From: V1-33 sp964523105
GTDB taxonomy: Bacteria; Verrucomicrobiota; Verrucomicrobiia; Verrucomicrobiales; V1-33
Length of the DNA stretch: 64,000 bases
Reading direction: 5' to 3'
NCBI GenBank assembly: GCA_964523105.1
Contig: CAZFZN010000001.1
Location: 124,001-188,000 of the forward strand
Shown here: piece after piece, positions 44,309 through 53,425 of the stretch
Layout of the letters: each line of letters opens with the position of its first letter
Position numbering within the stretch: position 1 is the stretch's first letter
The notes under the pieces: generated by a model
What the model was told of the DNA's origin: nothing
The model's input: only the letters and a program-made list of their open reading frames with translations
Database searches by the model: none
Made by a program: the position numbers and the translations under genes

Positions 44309-46965
44309 GGCGGAGCGGCGGAGCCGGGATCGTGAAAGACACCGACGTGCGGGAAATGCAATTCAAACTCCGCGCCGCCGTCAGGGTGATTGCGCGCCGA
44401 GATGTCGCCGCTCATGGCCTGCACGAAGCCCCGCGCGATGGCGAGGCCCAGTCCGGTGCCGCCCGCCGGTGCTCCCGCGGCGCGATAGAATTTCTCAAAC
44501 ACGCGCTGCTCCGTGCCCGGCGGCAGCCCGGGGCCATGGTCGCGCAAGGTCAGGCGCAGCGTCTCGCGCTCCAGGCGTGCGCGAATGACGACGCGCGTGC
44601 CGGCGGGCGTGCAGGTGGCCGCATTGTGCAGAATATTGGCCAGCGCCTGCGCCAGCAGCGTGTGATCGAGCCGCACGAGCGGGAAGTCGTCCGCGATTTC
44701 CACCTGCACCGGATACTCCGCCAGCGGCGCGCCCGCAGCCTGACGCGCGGCGGAGATGACGTCGCGCAGGTCGCACCAGTCGTAACGCGGCTGGAGTACT
44801 TCGGATTCCAGCCGGTTCATGTGCAGCAGGCTGTCCACCACGCGCTGGAGCCGCTGCGAGGCGGTGGCGATCTCGGAAAGATAGGGACTCGGCGTGCCGC
44901 TCAGTCCTTCGAGCGAGGCCCTGATGACGGCGATGGGCGTCTTGAGTTCGTGCGAAACGCTGTCGAGCAGCGTGCGGTGCAGCTTTTCCGAATGGGCCAG
45001 CAGTTCGGCGCGGCTCACGGCCTGAATGAAGTGCTCCTTCTCCAGCACGAGTGCGAGTTGGAGCGCGAAGGCTTCGATCATCTGCCGCGTGGCGAAGTCG
45101 AGCTTCTGGTCCTGTTCCAGTCTCACGCCGAGCACACCCATGGTGGCGGTGGCGGTTTGCAGCGGAAACCATGTGGCCGCGGACTCGGGCAGCGTGTCGG
45201 TGTCGCGTCCCGCGCACTGTTTGTGTTCGTAGGCCCACGCCACGACGCCCCATTCTTTGGGACTTGGCTGAAAGGTGCTCGCCTTGTGCGGCGATTTGGG
45301 CAGCGAGCGGTCGCTCTGACGCACCACGAGCGCGGACTGGGCATGGAGCAGTTCATTGATGGTGCGCAGGGCTTCGGCGAGTCCCTTCTCCGGCTCCGCG
45401 GCGAGCGCGGCGCTTTGCGTCACGCGCAGCAGGGCGCTGGTCTGGCGCACGCGGCGGCGCTCGGCGGCTTCGCGCATCCGCAGCCGGTTTGTCAGGCTGC
45501 CCATGCTGATGGCGACGATGAAGAACATGCCGAACATGATTACATCCTCCGCCCGGTTGATGTGAAAGGTGAACTGCGGCGGGATGAAGAAGAAGTTCCA
45601 GGACAGCGCGCTGAGGGCCGCCATGAGCAGGACCGGCCCGCGGCGAAAGCGCAGCGCGGTGATCACCACGGCGAGCAGAAACACCAGCGCCACGAACATG
45701 TAACCGGTGTAGCTGACAAATCCGCGGCAGACGCTGGCGATGATGAACACGGCCATGAGCACGCTGCTGTATTCGCCGATGGTGCTGACGGAGACCGGCT
45801 CCCTCGCCGGAGCCGCGGCTTTGGCGGAGGCGGAGGCCAGCGGCCGCACGACGCACACATCGATGTCGCCGCTGCCGAGGATGAGCTGATCGGCGAGCGA
45901 CTTGCGCCACACGGACGGTTTGTCAGGCTTGCCGACGACGATCTGCGTCACGTTCCGTTCCCGCGCGACGCGCAGCAGGGCTTCGGTGACGCTCTCACCG
46001 GTGACGGACACGACTTCGCCGCCGAGTTTGCGCGCCAGTCCCAGCGCCTGCGTGAGCCGCTCCTGCTGCTCCGGCGTAAGTTCGCGCGGGCCTTCCACCC
46101 ACACGACGAGCCACGGGCAGTTGAGCCGGGTGGCCGCGCGGCGCGTCCAGCGGATCAGGCTCTCCGCATACGGACTCGGACCGACGCCGACCATGAGCCG
46201 CGCGTTCGTTTTCCACGGACTGCTGACACGCTTCGCCCGGCGGATGTCTTCCAAATCGCGATCCACCTGTTCGGCGGTGAAGCGCAGCGCCATCTCGCGC
46301 AGCGCCGTGAGGTTTCCCTCTTTGAAAAATCCGCTCACGGCCTGTTCCGCGCGCTCGCCGAGATAGACTTTGCCCTCGCCCATGCGCTCCAGGAGCTTCT
46401 CCACGCTGAGGTCAATGAGCTGAATCTCGTGCGCGCGGTCGAGGATGGAGTCGGGCACCGTTTCCATGACGCTGACGCCGCTGATCTGCCGCACGATGTC
46501 CACCTGACTTTCGATGTGCTGCACGTTGAGCGTTGTATAGACATCGATGCCGGCATCGATCAGTTCCAGCACGTCCTGCCAGCGCTTCGCATGGCGCGAG
46601 CCGGGAGCGTTGGTATGCGCGAGCTCATCCACCAGCACGAGTTCCGGGCGCAGCCGCAGCACGGTATCGATGTCGAACTCCTCCAGCGTGTGCCCGCGGT
46701 GCTCCAGCTTCCGCCGCGGGAGAACATCCATGCCCTCCAGCAGCGACGCGGTTTCAGAACGTCCGTGCGTCTCCGCGATTCCCACCAGCACGCGCACGCC
46801 TTCCGCCTGCCGCTGCCGCGCCGTTTGCAGCATCGCGTAGGTCTTGCCCACGCCCGGGCACATGCCGAGGAAGATGAAGAGCCGGCCCGATTTCGCAGCC
46901 GCGTCCTCCAGCCGCACCTGCGCAAGCAGGGCGTCGGGATCAGGGCGGTCGTCGTCGGGATTCAT
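44305..46965 (-). CDS. kdpD: Osmosensitive K+ channel histidine kinase KdpD
   Basis: An 886-residue sensor kinase. The N-terminal KdpD domain has a Walker-type GMCPGVGKTYAML (about 33-45) and LVDELAHTNAPGSRH; then come a universal-stress-like domain (about 250-370), four transmembrane helices of the DUF4118 region (about 400-500), a GAF domain, the dimerisation/phosphoacceptor helix with H672 in SVSHELKTP, and the ATPase domain with N, G1 and G2 boxes (LANILHNAATC, LRDHGPGLPPG, GTGLGLAIARG). It senses K+ and ionic strength at the inner membrane. Complete and of normal length. Between it and kdpC lies a hairpin repeat. Confidence 0.96.
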   Translation of the reverse strand: MNPDDDRPDPDALLAQVRLEDAAAKSGRLFIFLGMCPGVGKTYAMLQTARQRQAEGVRVLVGIAETHGRSETASLLEGMDVLPRRKLEHRGHTLEEFDIDTVLRLRPELVLVDELAHTNAPGSRHAKRWQDVLELIDAGIDVYTTLNVQHIESQVDIVRQISGVSVMETVPDSILDRAHEIQLIDLSVEKLLERMGEGKVYLGERAEQAVSGFFKEGNLTALREMALRFTAEQVDRDLEDIRRAKRVSSPWKTNARLMVGVGPSPYAESLIRWTRRAATRLNCPWLVVWVEGPRELTPEQQERLTQALGLARKLGGEVVSVTGESVTEALLRVARERNVTQIVVGKPDKPSVWRKSLADQLILGSGDIDVCVVRPLASASAKAAAPAREPVSVSTIGEYSSVLMAVFIIASVCRGFVSYTGYMFVALVFLLAVVITALRFRRGPVLLMAALSALSWNFFFIPPQFTFHINRAEDVIMFGMFFIVAISMGSLTNRLRMREAAERRRVRQTSALLRVTQSAALAAEPEKGLAEALRTINELLHAQSALVVRQSDRSLPKSPHKASTFQPSPKEWGVVAWAYEHKQCAGRDTDTLPESAATWFPLQTATATMGVLGVRLEQDQKLDFATRQMIEAFALQLALVLEKEHFIQAVSRAELLAHSEKLHRTLLDSVSHELKTPIAVIRASLEGLSGTPSPYLSEIATASQRLQRVVDSLLHMNRLESEVLQPRYDWCDLRDVISAARQAAGAPLAEYPVQVEIADDFPLVRLDHTLLAQALANILHNAATCTPAGTRVVIRARLERETLRLTLRDHGPGLPPGTEQRVFEKFYRAAGAPAGGTGLGLAIARGFVQAMSGDISARNHPDGGAEFELHFPHVGVFHDPGSAAPP

Positions 46966-46983
46966 CGTAGTGGGAGTGGGTTA

Positions 46984-47064
46984 GCCACAAGGAACACAGA
47001 GGGCACAAGGATCAGGAGGATAAGATTACACCGGCGAAGTTTGTGTCCTTTGCGTCTTTGTGGC
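46984..47064. repeat. Hairpin repeat between kdpC and kdpD
   Basis: GCCACAAGGAACACAGAGGGCACAAGG (46984-47010) pairs imperfectly with TTGTGTCCTTTGCGTCTTTGTGGC (47041-47064). The element lies inside the kdp operon, where it could fold in the mRNA and uncouple kdpD from kdpBC expression. It is of the same general kind as the element at 8984-9106. Confidence 0.6.
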
Positions 47065-47076
47065 CGTTCATCTAAG

Positions 47077-47661
47077 TCAATTCAACGCATCCAGCGCGCG
47101 ATTGAGCAGCAACACGTTCACTCCGGCTTCGCCGAGAATGCCGAGGCCGGGCTCGTCGGTGTTCGCGGTGATGAGTTCCTGCACCTTTTCTATGCTGAGG
47201 TTGCGCGCTTTCGCGACGCGCGGGGCCTGCAACCCGGCATTCTTCATGCTGATGTGAGGGTCAAGTCCGGACCCGGAGGCGGTGACCGCATCGGCGGGGA
47301 CTTCCTCGGCTTCACTCAGTCCGTTCGAGGCCCGGTAGGCGGCCACACGCTCTTTCACCTGATCGAAAAGCTTCTGCGACGTGGGGCCGAGATTGCTGCC
47401 GCCGGAACTGGTGGCATCGTAGCCGGCGCCGGCGGCGGACGGGCGCGGATGGAAATACTGCGCTCCGGTGAACCCCTGCGCGAGCAGCGCGGAGCCGCGC
47501 ACGGTGCCGTTGGCGTCCGTGATGAGGCTGCCGTTCGCTTTGTCTTTGAAGGCGAACTGGCCAATGCCCCAGACGACGAACGGATAGGCGCCGCAGAGAA
47601 TGACCGCAAAGACGACGATGGAGACGATGGCCTGACGGATGTCCTGGAAGAGTGCTTTCAT
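47077..47661 (-). CDS. kdpC: K+-transporting ATPase subunit C
   Basis: A 194-residue subunit of the Kdp P-type ATPase: one N-terminal membrane helix (about 8-34, containing FAVILCGAYPFVVWGI), then a periplasmic part with SLITDANGTVRGSALLAQGF, YFHPRPSAAGAGYDATSSGGSNLGP (both family signatures) and DPHISMKNA. It stabilises nucleotide binding by KdpB. ATG 47661 is four bases after the kdpB stop. It has no visible Shine-Dalgarno sequence. Confidence 0.95.
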   Translation of the reverse strand: MKALFQDIRQAIVSIVVFAVILCGAYPFVVWGIGQFAFKDKANGSLITDANGTVRGSALLAQGFTGAQYFHPRPSAAGAGYDATSSGGSNLGPTSQKLFDQVKERVAAYRASNGLSEAEEVPADAVTASGSGLDPHISMKNAGLQAPRVAKARNLSIEKVQELITANTDEPGLGILGEAGVNVLLLNRALDALN

Positions 47662-47665
47662 GGCT

Positions 47666-49687
47666 TTAGACAAGGTGGAGGAGGGAGACGATGACATCGA
47701 TGAGCTTGATGCCGATGAAGGGAACGACGAGGCCGCCGAGGCCGTAAATAAGCAGATTGCGCCGCAGCACGGCGACGGCACCGACGGCGCGATAGGGCAC
47801 GCCTTTCAGCGCCAGCGGGATCAGCGCGACGATGATCAGCGCGTTGAAAATGATCGCGCTGAGGATGGCGCTCTGCGGCGACGAGAGGCACATGATGTTG
47901 AGCGCATTGATGGCCGGGAACGACACCATGAGCATGGCCGGGATGATGGCGAAATACTTCGCGACGTCGTTGGCGATGCTGAACGTGGTCAGCGAGCCGC
48001 GCGTCATGAGCAGTTGTTTTCCGATCTCCACGATCTCGATGAGCTTGGTGGGATTGCTGTCGAGGTCCACCATGTTGCCGGCTTCGCGTGCGGCCTGGGT
48101 GCCGGTGTTCATGGCGACGCCGACATCCGCCTGCGCCAAAGCAGGCGCGTCATTCGTGCCGTCACCGGTCATGGCCACGAGATGGCCGGCAGCCTGCTCC
48201 GCGCGGATGCGTTTCAGTTTATCCTCGGGTGTGGCCTGGGCCATGAAGTCATCCACGCCGGCCTCCGCGGCGATGGCGGCGGCGGTCATCGGATTGTCGC
48301 CGGTGATCATCACCGTCTTGATGCCCATTTTGCGAAGCTGGGCGAAGCGCTCCTTGATGCCGCCTTTGACCACGTCCTTGAGTTCCACCACGCCGAGCAC
48401 GCGGTTGCCTTCGGCCACGACGAGCGGCGTGCGTCCGGCGCGCGACGCGGCCTCGACAGTTTTGGCAACTTCAGCCGGAAAAGTGCCGCCTTTCGACTCG
48501 ATGTAAGCCTTCATGGAATCCGCCGCGCCCTTGCGAATGCTGCGACCCTCCATGTCCACGCCGCTCATGCGCGTCTGCGCGGTGAAGGCCACGAACGCCG
48601 CGTGCGGTGCCGCCAGTTCGCGGCCGCGGATATTGAACTTCTCCTTGGCGAGCACCACGATGCTGCGGCCTTCCGGCGTTTCGTCGGCGAGCGAGGCCAG
48701 TTGCGCCGCATCCGCGAGATCATGCTCGGTCACGCCGGGCGCAGGACGGAAATCGGAGGCCATGCGATTTCCGATCGTGATCGTGCCCGTCTTGTCGAGC
48801 AGCAGCACATCGATGTCGCCCGCGGCCTCCACGGCGCGTCCGGAGGTGGCCATGACATTGCGGCGAATGAGGCGGTCGATGCCGCTTATGCCGATGGCGC
48901 TGAGCAGGCCGCCGATGGTCGTGGGAATGAGGCACACCAGCAGCGCAATGAGCACCGGCAGACTGAAAACGGTGCCGGCATAAATGCCAAACGGCTTCAA
49001 GGTCACCACCACGAGCAGAAAGATGAGTGTCAGCGCGGCGAGTAAAATGGTGAGTGCGATTTCATTCGGCGTCTTCTGACGTTTCGCGCCCTCAACCATG
49101 CTGATCATGCGGTCGAGAAACGTGTTCCCCTTTTCCGACGTGATCCGGATGACGATGCGGTCGCTGATGACCTTCGTGCCGCCGGTGACCGCACTGCGGT
49201 CGCCGCCGCTTTCACGAATCACGGGCGCAGACTCCCCGGTGATGGCGGCCTCGTCCACGCTGGCGATGCCTTCGATGACTTCGCCGTCCGCGGGAATCAC
49301 ATCGCCGGTCTCGCAGACGACGACGTCGCCCTTCTGAAGCTCCGGCGCAGCGACGCGTTCTTCACGCCCATCGCGCAGACGCCGGGCCATCGTGTCCTTG
49401 CGCGCCCGGCGAAGACTGTCCGCCTGAGCCTTGCCCCGGCCTTCCGCGACGGCTTCTGCAAAGTTCGCAAACAGCACCGTGAACCACAGCCAAATCGCGA
49501 GCTGGATGATGAACCCGCGGTGTTCCGTCGCCGTGAAGATGGCCACGGTGGTGAGCACCGCGCCGACCAGCGTCACGAACATGACCGGGTTCTTCATCAT
49601 CAGCCGCGGATCGAGCTTTCGGAACGACTCGCCGATGGCCGGCCTGACGATGGACGCATCGAAGAGAGAGGGAGCCTGGTGTGACAT
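47666..49687 (-). CDS. kdpB: K+-transporting ATPase subunit B
   Basis: A 673-residue P-type ATPase catalytic subunit. Seven hydrophobic helices are spread over the chain. Key motifs: actuator TGES (ITGESAPVI), phosphorylation loop LLLDKTGTITIGN, nucleotide site KGAA (RKGAADSMKAY), hinge GDGTNDAPALAQADVGVAMN. It drives K+ import only when paired with KdpA, which carries the selectivity filter. In this locus the gene starts the operon and no kdpA lies upstream within the 579 bp to the next gene. ATG 49687 (MSHQAPSLFD) is chosen over an upstream start that would add 19 unconserved residues. Confidence 0.96.
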   Translation of the reverse strand: MSHQAPSLFDASIVRPAIGESFRKLDPRLMMKNPVMFVTLVGAVLTTVAIFTATEHRGFIIQLAIWLWFTVLFANFAEAVAEGRGKAQADSLRRARKDTMARRLRDGREERVAAPELQKGDVVVCETGDVIPADGEVIEGIASVDEAAITGESAPVIRESGGDRSAVTGGTKVISDRIVIRITSEKGNTFLDRMISMVEGAKRQKTPNEIALTILLAALTLIFLLVVVTLKPFGIYAGTVFSLPVLIALLVCLIPTTIGGLLSAIGISGIDRLIRRNVMATSGRAVEAAGDIDVLLLDKTGTITIGNRMASDFRPAPGVTEHDLADAAQLASLADETPEGRSIVVLAKEKFNIRGRELAAPHAAFVAFTAQTRMSGVDMEGRSIRKGAADSMKAYIESKGGTFPAEVAKTVEAASRAGRTPLVVAEGNRVLGVVELKDVVKGGIKERFAQLRKMGIKTVMITGDNPMTAAAIAAEAGVDDFMAQATPEDKLKRIRAEQAAGHLVAMTGDGTNDAPALAQADVGVAMNTGTQAAREAGNMVDLDSNPTKLIEIVEIGKQLLMTRGSLTTFSIANDVAKYFAIIPAMLMVSFPAINALNIMCLSSPQSAILSAIIFNALIIVALIPLALKGVPYRAVGAVAVLRRNLLIYGLGGLVVPFIGIKLIDVIVSLLHLV

Positions 49688-50266
49688 GGGAGTGGAGAAC
49701 CGGAGTGTTCCAGTAATGTCCCACCAGACCTCAAGCTCCTCCACCGCACCAATAAACAGGTGGAGTCAGGGAGTAAAAAAGGTGTAAACGCATGCGCCGT
49801 CGCAGCCGGCGACAGCTCTGTGCCGTGCACCATCCTGTCCTGCGGGAATGACAGCCGCGTGGTGGCACCGGCCTGCGGCAAGATTCGTTCGAACACGCGA
49901 GTGGAAAGTGCCGCACGCCGATACGACCGGCTGTTATCCACCTGATGCATCACGATTTTGTTGCTTCGAGTCCGCGCGGACCCGGGTCCCGGGACCCGGG
50001 GACAGCGTGCAGCCGGGGGCGTCCCCGTTCCCTGAAAATCAGCCGCCATGCCTGCCCTCCCGCATGACCGAAGCCTAACGCGCTGCCATCAAAGAACGCA
50101 TCGCCCGGTGGGATCGGGCCGCACCTGTGCTGCGGGCGGTGCGGGATGCGGGCATCCGCAATGCGGGCGGGCTCAGTGCCGGGGGCACCGGGACTGCGGA
50201 TGACAATCTGTCATGGCGGGCCGGCAGTGACGCGATTACCGCCGGATCCGCACTCCACACAAGACC
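49688..50266. other. 579-bp intergenic region upstream of kdpB
   Basis: Divergent region between kdpB and the DUF1080 gene. Apart from the possible decayed frame at 50064-50270 and a perfect 20-bp palindrome at 49981-50000, I see no gene. It does not contain kdpA or a kdpF-like peptide. The kdp promoter should lie near its left end. Confidence 0.7.
49981..50000. repeat. Perfect 20-bp palindrome
   Basis: CCCGGGTCCCGGGACCCGGG is its own reverse complement. Flanking bases (GGA on the left, GGA on the right) do not extend it. It could be an operator or a replication/recombination-prone cruciform, but no bound protein is implied. Confidence 0.8.
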
Positions 50267-50270
50267 ATGA
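50064..50270 (+). pseudogene. Possible decayed small gene
   Basis: From ATG 50064 the frame reads MTEA, a TAA stop (50076-50078), then RAAIKERIARWDRAAPVLRA and VRDAGIRNAGG, and stays open to a TGA at 50268 that overlaps the next gene's ATG. The KERIARW...LRAVRDAGIR stretch looks like real amphipathic helix coding with normal codon use. It could be a broken small gene formerly coupled to the DUF1080 gene, or chance. Confidence 0.3.
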
Positions 50271-51631
50271 TCAAGCCTCTCATCCTTCTCTTAGTCACCG
50301 CGGCCGCCAAACTTCACGCGGCCGATGAAACCCTGACACCGATGTTCAACGGCCGGGATCTTTCCGGCTGGGTGCCCATGAATGTCGCGCCCGGCACCTT
50401 CACCGTGGCCAAAGACGGCACCATCGTCTGCACGGGCAAACCGGTGGGCATGCTGCGCACGGAGAAAATGGTGGAGAACTTCATTCTCGAACTGGAGTGG
50501 CGCCACATGACGAGCGGCGGCAACAGCGGCGTCTTCGTGTGGGGCGACGGCATTCCTGCGCCGGGAAGTTCGTTTCCGCGCGGCATCGAGGTGCAGGTGC
50601 TCGACAACGGTTATAACGCGAAGGGGAAGAACGAATGGTTCAGCACGCACGGCGACATCTTTGCCGTGCAGGGCGCGAAACTCACGGTGGCAGGGCGCAT
50701 TTCGCCGAACGGCCAGCGCAGCTTTCCGATGGAGGAACGCAGCAAGTCCTCCCCGGACTGGAATCACTACCGGCTGGTCGGCAATAACGGCGACCTGAGC
50801 CTCAGCGTGAACGGCAAGGAAGTGACGATCGCCAAAGCCGCCTCCCCGCGAAAAGGTTATCTCATGCTGGAAAGCGAGGGCGCGGAGGTGCATTTCCGCA
50901 ACGTGCGCTTCAGGGAATTGCCGTCCACGAATCCGAAGCCGGAGGAAATCGCGCGCGACGCCACCGGCTTCGTGCCCATCTTCACCGGCATCGATCTCGA
51001 CGGCTGGAAAGTGCCGGACGGTGACAACGGGCACTGGAAAGTCGCAGGCGAGAACATTGACTACGATGCACAGAGCGAGGCCAAAGGCGACAAGCATCTC
51101 TGGACGCAGCGTGCTTATTCCAATTACACGCTCATCTGCGACTGGCGCATCAAGGAGACGCCTTACACGAATCCCCGCGCGCGCAAAATCCTGCCGGACG
51201 GCACCGAGGAAAAAGGCCCGGACGGCCAGCCGCTTTCCATCCCGCTGCCCGACAGCGACAGCGGGATCATTCTCGGCGGCAATCAGCGCTATCAAGTCAA
51301 CATCTGGTGCTGGCCCGTTGGCAGCGGCGAAATGTACGGCATCCGCACGGACAAAAACACCCCGCCCGAACTGCGCGCCGCCGTCACGCCGCAGATGAAA
51401 GCGGACAAGCCGGTCGGCCAGTGGAACCGCTATGAAATCACGCACCAGAACGGCACGGTGAGCGTGATGCTCAACGGCCAGACCGTCATTCCCGGAGCCA
51501 AAATTCCGGACCTGCCGGCAACTGGTCCCATCGGCCTGCAGCACCACGGCGGCAAGAACGCGCAGGGCGAATGGAACAGCCCCCCTGCCCTGCTCCAGTG
51601 GCGGAATCTGTTCATCAAAGAACTGCCCTGA
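50267..51631 (+). CDS. Secreted protein with two DUF1080 domains
   Basis: A 454-residue exported protein (signal peptide ending KLHAAD). Two copies of the DUF1080 / 3-keto-disaccharide hydrolase jelly-roll domain: first at about 22-220 (MFNGRDLSGWVPMN, GGNSGVFVWGD, RGIEVQVLDNG), second at about 235-450 (IFTGIDLDGWKVPDGDNGHW, DSGIILGGNQRYQVNIW, WNRYEITHQNGTVSVMLNGQTV). Known members bind or cleave glycosides; the concanavalin-like fold is certain, the activity is not. The gene is the head of a plus-strand run that continues with the aldolase. Tandem fusion of two such domains is common in these phyla. Confidence 0.9.
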   Translation: MIKPLILLLVTAAAKLHAADETLTPMFNGRDLSGWVPMNVAPGTFTVAKDGTIVCTGKPVGMLRTEKMVENFILELEWRHMTSGGNSGVFVWGDGIPAPGSSFPRGIEVQVLDNGYNAKGKNEWFSTHGDIFAVQGAKLTVAGRISPNGQRSFPMEERSKSSPDWNHYRLVGNNGDLSLSVNGKEVTIAKAASPRKGYLMLESEGAEVHFRNVRFRELPSTNPKPEEIARDATGFVPIFTGIDLDGWKVPDGDNGHWKVAGENIDYDAQSEAKGDKHLWTQRAYSNYTLICDWRIKETPYTNPRARKILPDGTEEKGPDGQPLSIPLPDSDSGIILGGNQRYQVNIWCWPVGSGEMYGIRTDKNTPPELRAAVTPQMKADKPVGQWNRYEITHQNGTVSVMLNGQTVIPGAKIPDLPATGPIGLQHHGGKNAQGEWNSPPALLQWRNLFIKELP

Positions 51632-51743
51632 GCCGGGCGGTCCGGCGGATGGCCGCGCGGCGTGCCCTGCCCTTTTTCCTTGCGTCCGGGTTTCCGTCAC
51701 GTAACTCGCCCGCCCCTTTCCAACCTAAACCCCACGCACACAC

Positions 51744-52688
51744 ATGGCTGACCTCGACGGACAAAAGAAGAACAAGGAATTTTTCACCTCCACCCCTCAG
51801 GAGGCGCCCGGATTCTTCCTCAAAGGCTCGCACCAGTACGACTGGGGTCTGAAGAACCGCCTCAGCCGCATCTTCAACCCGCAGAGCGGCAACACGCTCA
51901 TGCTCGCGTTCGACCACGGTTATTTCCAGGGACCGACGACCGGCCTCGAGCGCGTGGATCAGACGATCCTGCCGCTGGAGCCGTATTGCGACTGCCTCAT
52001 GCTCACCCGCGGCATCCAGCGCGCCGTCATTCCGGCGACAAGTCAAAAAGCCATCGCCCTGCGCGCCAGCGGCGGCACCAGCATGGTCAGCCCGTTCGAT
52101 GAATACGAAGGCGAAATCGAAGGGAAGAAGTTCAAGCTTTCGCGCCCCGGCTACGAACCGCTCTCCAATGAGAGCACCGCCCTGACCATCGAAGAGGCGC
52201 TGCGTTTGAATGCCTGCGTGCTCGCCGTGCAGGTGTTCATCGGAGGACAGCACGAACGCCAGTCGCTCAAAAACCTCACCGATCTCGTGGACGCTGCCAA
52301 CCGCTACGGCATCGCCGTGATGGGCGTCACCGCCGTCGGCCGCGCTATGGCGCGCACGCCGCAGTATTTCCGCCTCGCCACCCGCATCATGGCGGAACTC
52401 GGCGCGCACATGGTGAAGTGCTATTACACGGACACCGAGTTCGACACCGTCACTTCCTGCTGCCCCGTGCCCATCGTCATCGCCGGCGGCAAGAAACTGC
52501 CGGAGAAGGACGCGATGCAAATGGCATGGAACGCCATCAACGAAGGCGCCAACGGCGTGGACATGGGCCGCAATATCTTTCAGAGCGATGCTCCCGTGGC
52601 CATGATCCGTGCCGTGCGCAGCATCGTCCATGAAAAAGCCAGCGTCGAAGACGCATGGGCGATGTACAACGATCTGAAGGCGAAGTAA
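51744..52688 (+). CDS. LsrF-like aldolase/thiolase (DeoC/FbaB fold)
   Basis: A 314-residue class I aldolase-fold enzyme closest to LsrF, the thiolase that splits 3-hydroxy-5-phosphonooxypentane-2,4-dione (phospho-AI-2 breakdown). Signature blocks: NRLSRIFNPQSGNTLMLAFD and HGYFQGPTTGLERVD, then AHMVKCYYTD with the likely Schiff-base lysine, VPIVIAGGKKLPEKDA, and NGVDMGRNIFQSDAP for phosphate binding. Other lsr genes are absent from the window, so its substrate here may be a different sugar phosphate. Its 3' end overlaps the next open frame by about 34 bp. Confidence 0.85.
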   Translation: MADLDGQKKNKEFFTSTPQEAPGFFLKGSHQYDWGLKNRLSRIFNPQSGNTLMLAFDHGYFQGPTTGLERVDQTILPLEPYCDCLMLTRGIQRAVIPATSQKAIALRASGGTSMVSPFDEYEGEIEGKKFKLSRPGYEPLSNESTALTIEEALRLNACVLAVQVFIGGQHERQSLKNLTDLVDAANRYGIAVMGVTAVGRAMARTPQYFRLATRIMAELGAHMVKCYYTDTEFDTVTSCCPVPIVIAGGKKLPEKDAMQMAWNAINEGANGVDMGRNIFQSDAPVAMIRAVRSIVHEKASVEDAWAMYNDLKAK

Positions 52689-53368
52689 AGCCGCGGACGG
52701 ACACCGCCGGCACCGGACGATTATCCGTCCTTGATGCCCTGTGTCCTGCGACCCCTGCTGAGACGCTGCCGTCCTTCCGCACGCGCCTGCGCTGTGCGGT
52801 GGCCATCACCCTGTTCGCCGCGCTGACCTACAGCGCGACCAACGAACTGGCCCACGCCCGCGGCGTGACGCAATGCATCGCCCTGCCCGGCGAGATGAAC
52901 CTTCCCTTCGTCGGCTGGCTGGTGCTGCCCTATCTGGCCGTGGACGTGATGATCGCCCTCTGTGCGCTCTGCGCCACGAGCCACCGGCAGCTGCGCACCC
53001 TGCTGCGCCGCGTCTTCTGGGTTTTCACCATCGGCAATCTCATCTTCCTCCTCTGGCCGCTGCGCTGCGCATTCCCGCGCACCATCCCGGACGACTGGAC
53101 GGGACCGCTCTATCAGTTGCTCCACTTCGCCGACAAGCCCTACAATCAGGCGCCGTCGCTGCACATCGCCGAAGCCATCGTCTTTGCCCCGCTCTACCTG
53201 GGGCGCTTCCCGCACCCGGCGGCCCGGGCGGCAACGCTGGGCGTGATCGTCCTCGGATCCGCCGGAACCGTCCTCACCTATCAGCATCATGTGCTCGATG
53301 TCGTGACCGGCCTGATCTTCGGCTGGCTGGTGATGAGAGCGGTGCGGGAGCAACCTGCTGTGCAGTGA
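52655..53368 (+). CDS. PAP2-like membrane phosphatase
   Basis: A 237-residue membrane protein with five or six helices (about 48-65, 85-105, 115-135, 175-190, 195-230). The PAP2/AUR1-type residues are visible as APSLHIAEA (Ser-x-His) and YQHHVLDVVTG (the C-terminal His and Asp). The first motif (K-x6-RP) is not clear, as in inositolphosphotransferase-like members. Likely a lipid phosphatase or transferase at the inner membrane. If ATG 52655 is right, the first 34 bases overlap the aldolase; a later start is possible. Confidence 0.7.
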   Translation: MGDVQRSEGEVKPRTDTAGTGRLSVLDALCPATPAETLPSFRTRLRCAVAITLFAALTYSATNELAHARGVTQCIALPGEMNLPFVGWLVLPYLAVDVMIALCALCATSHRQLRTLLRRVFWVFTIGNLIFLLWPLRCAFPRTIPDDWTGPLYQLLHFADKPYNQAPSLHIAEAIVFAPLYLGRFPHPAARAATLGVIVLGSAGTVLTYQHHVLDVVTGLIFGWLVMRAVREQPAVQ

Positions 53369-53425
53369 TTGCTCCGCAAGACTGCGTCCTTGCCGCCCTT
53401 TCGCACTTGTGGCAGCATCCGTCCC

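Noticed and set aside
44332..47694. Very long plus-strand open frame (over 1100 codons) opposite kdpD/kdpC
   Set aside because: Antisense to kdpD and kdpC, which have full family motifs; the plus frame gives a low-complexity His/Arg/Gly-rich product with no domain.
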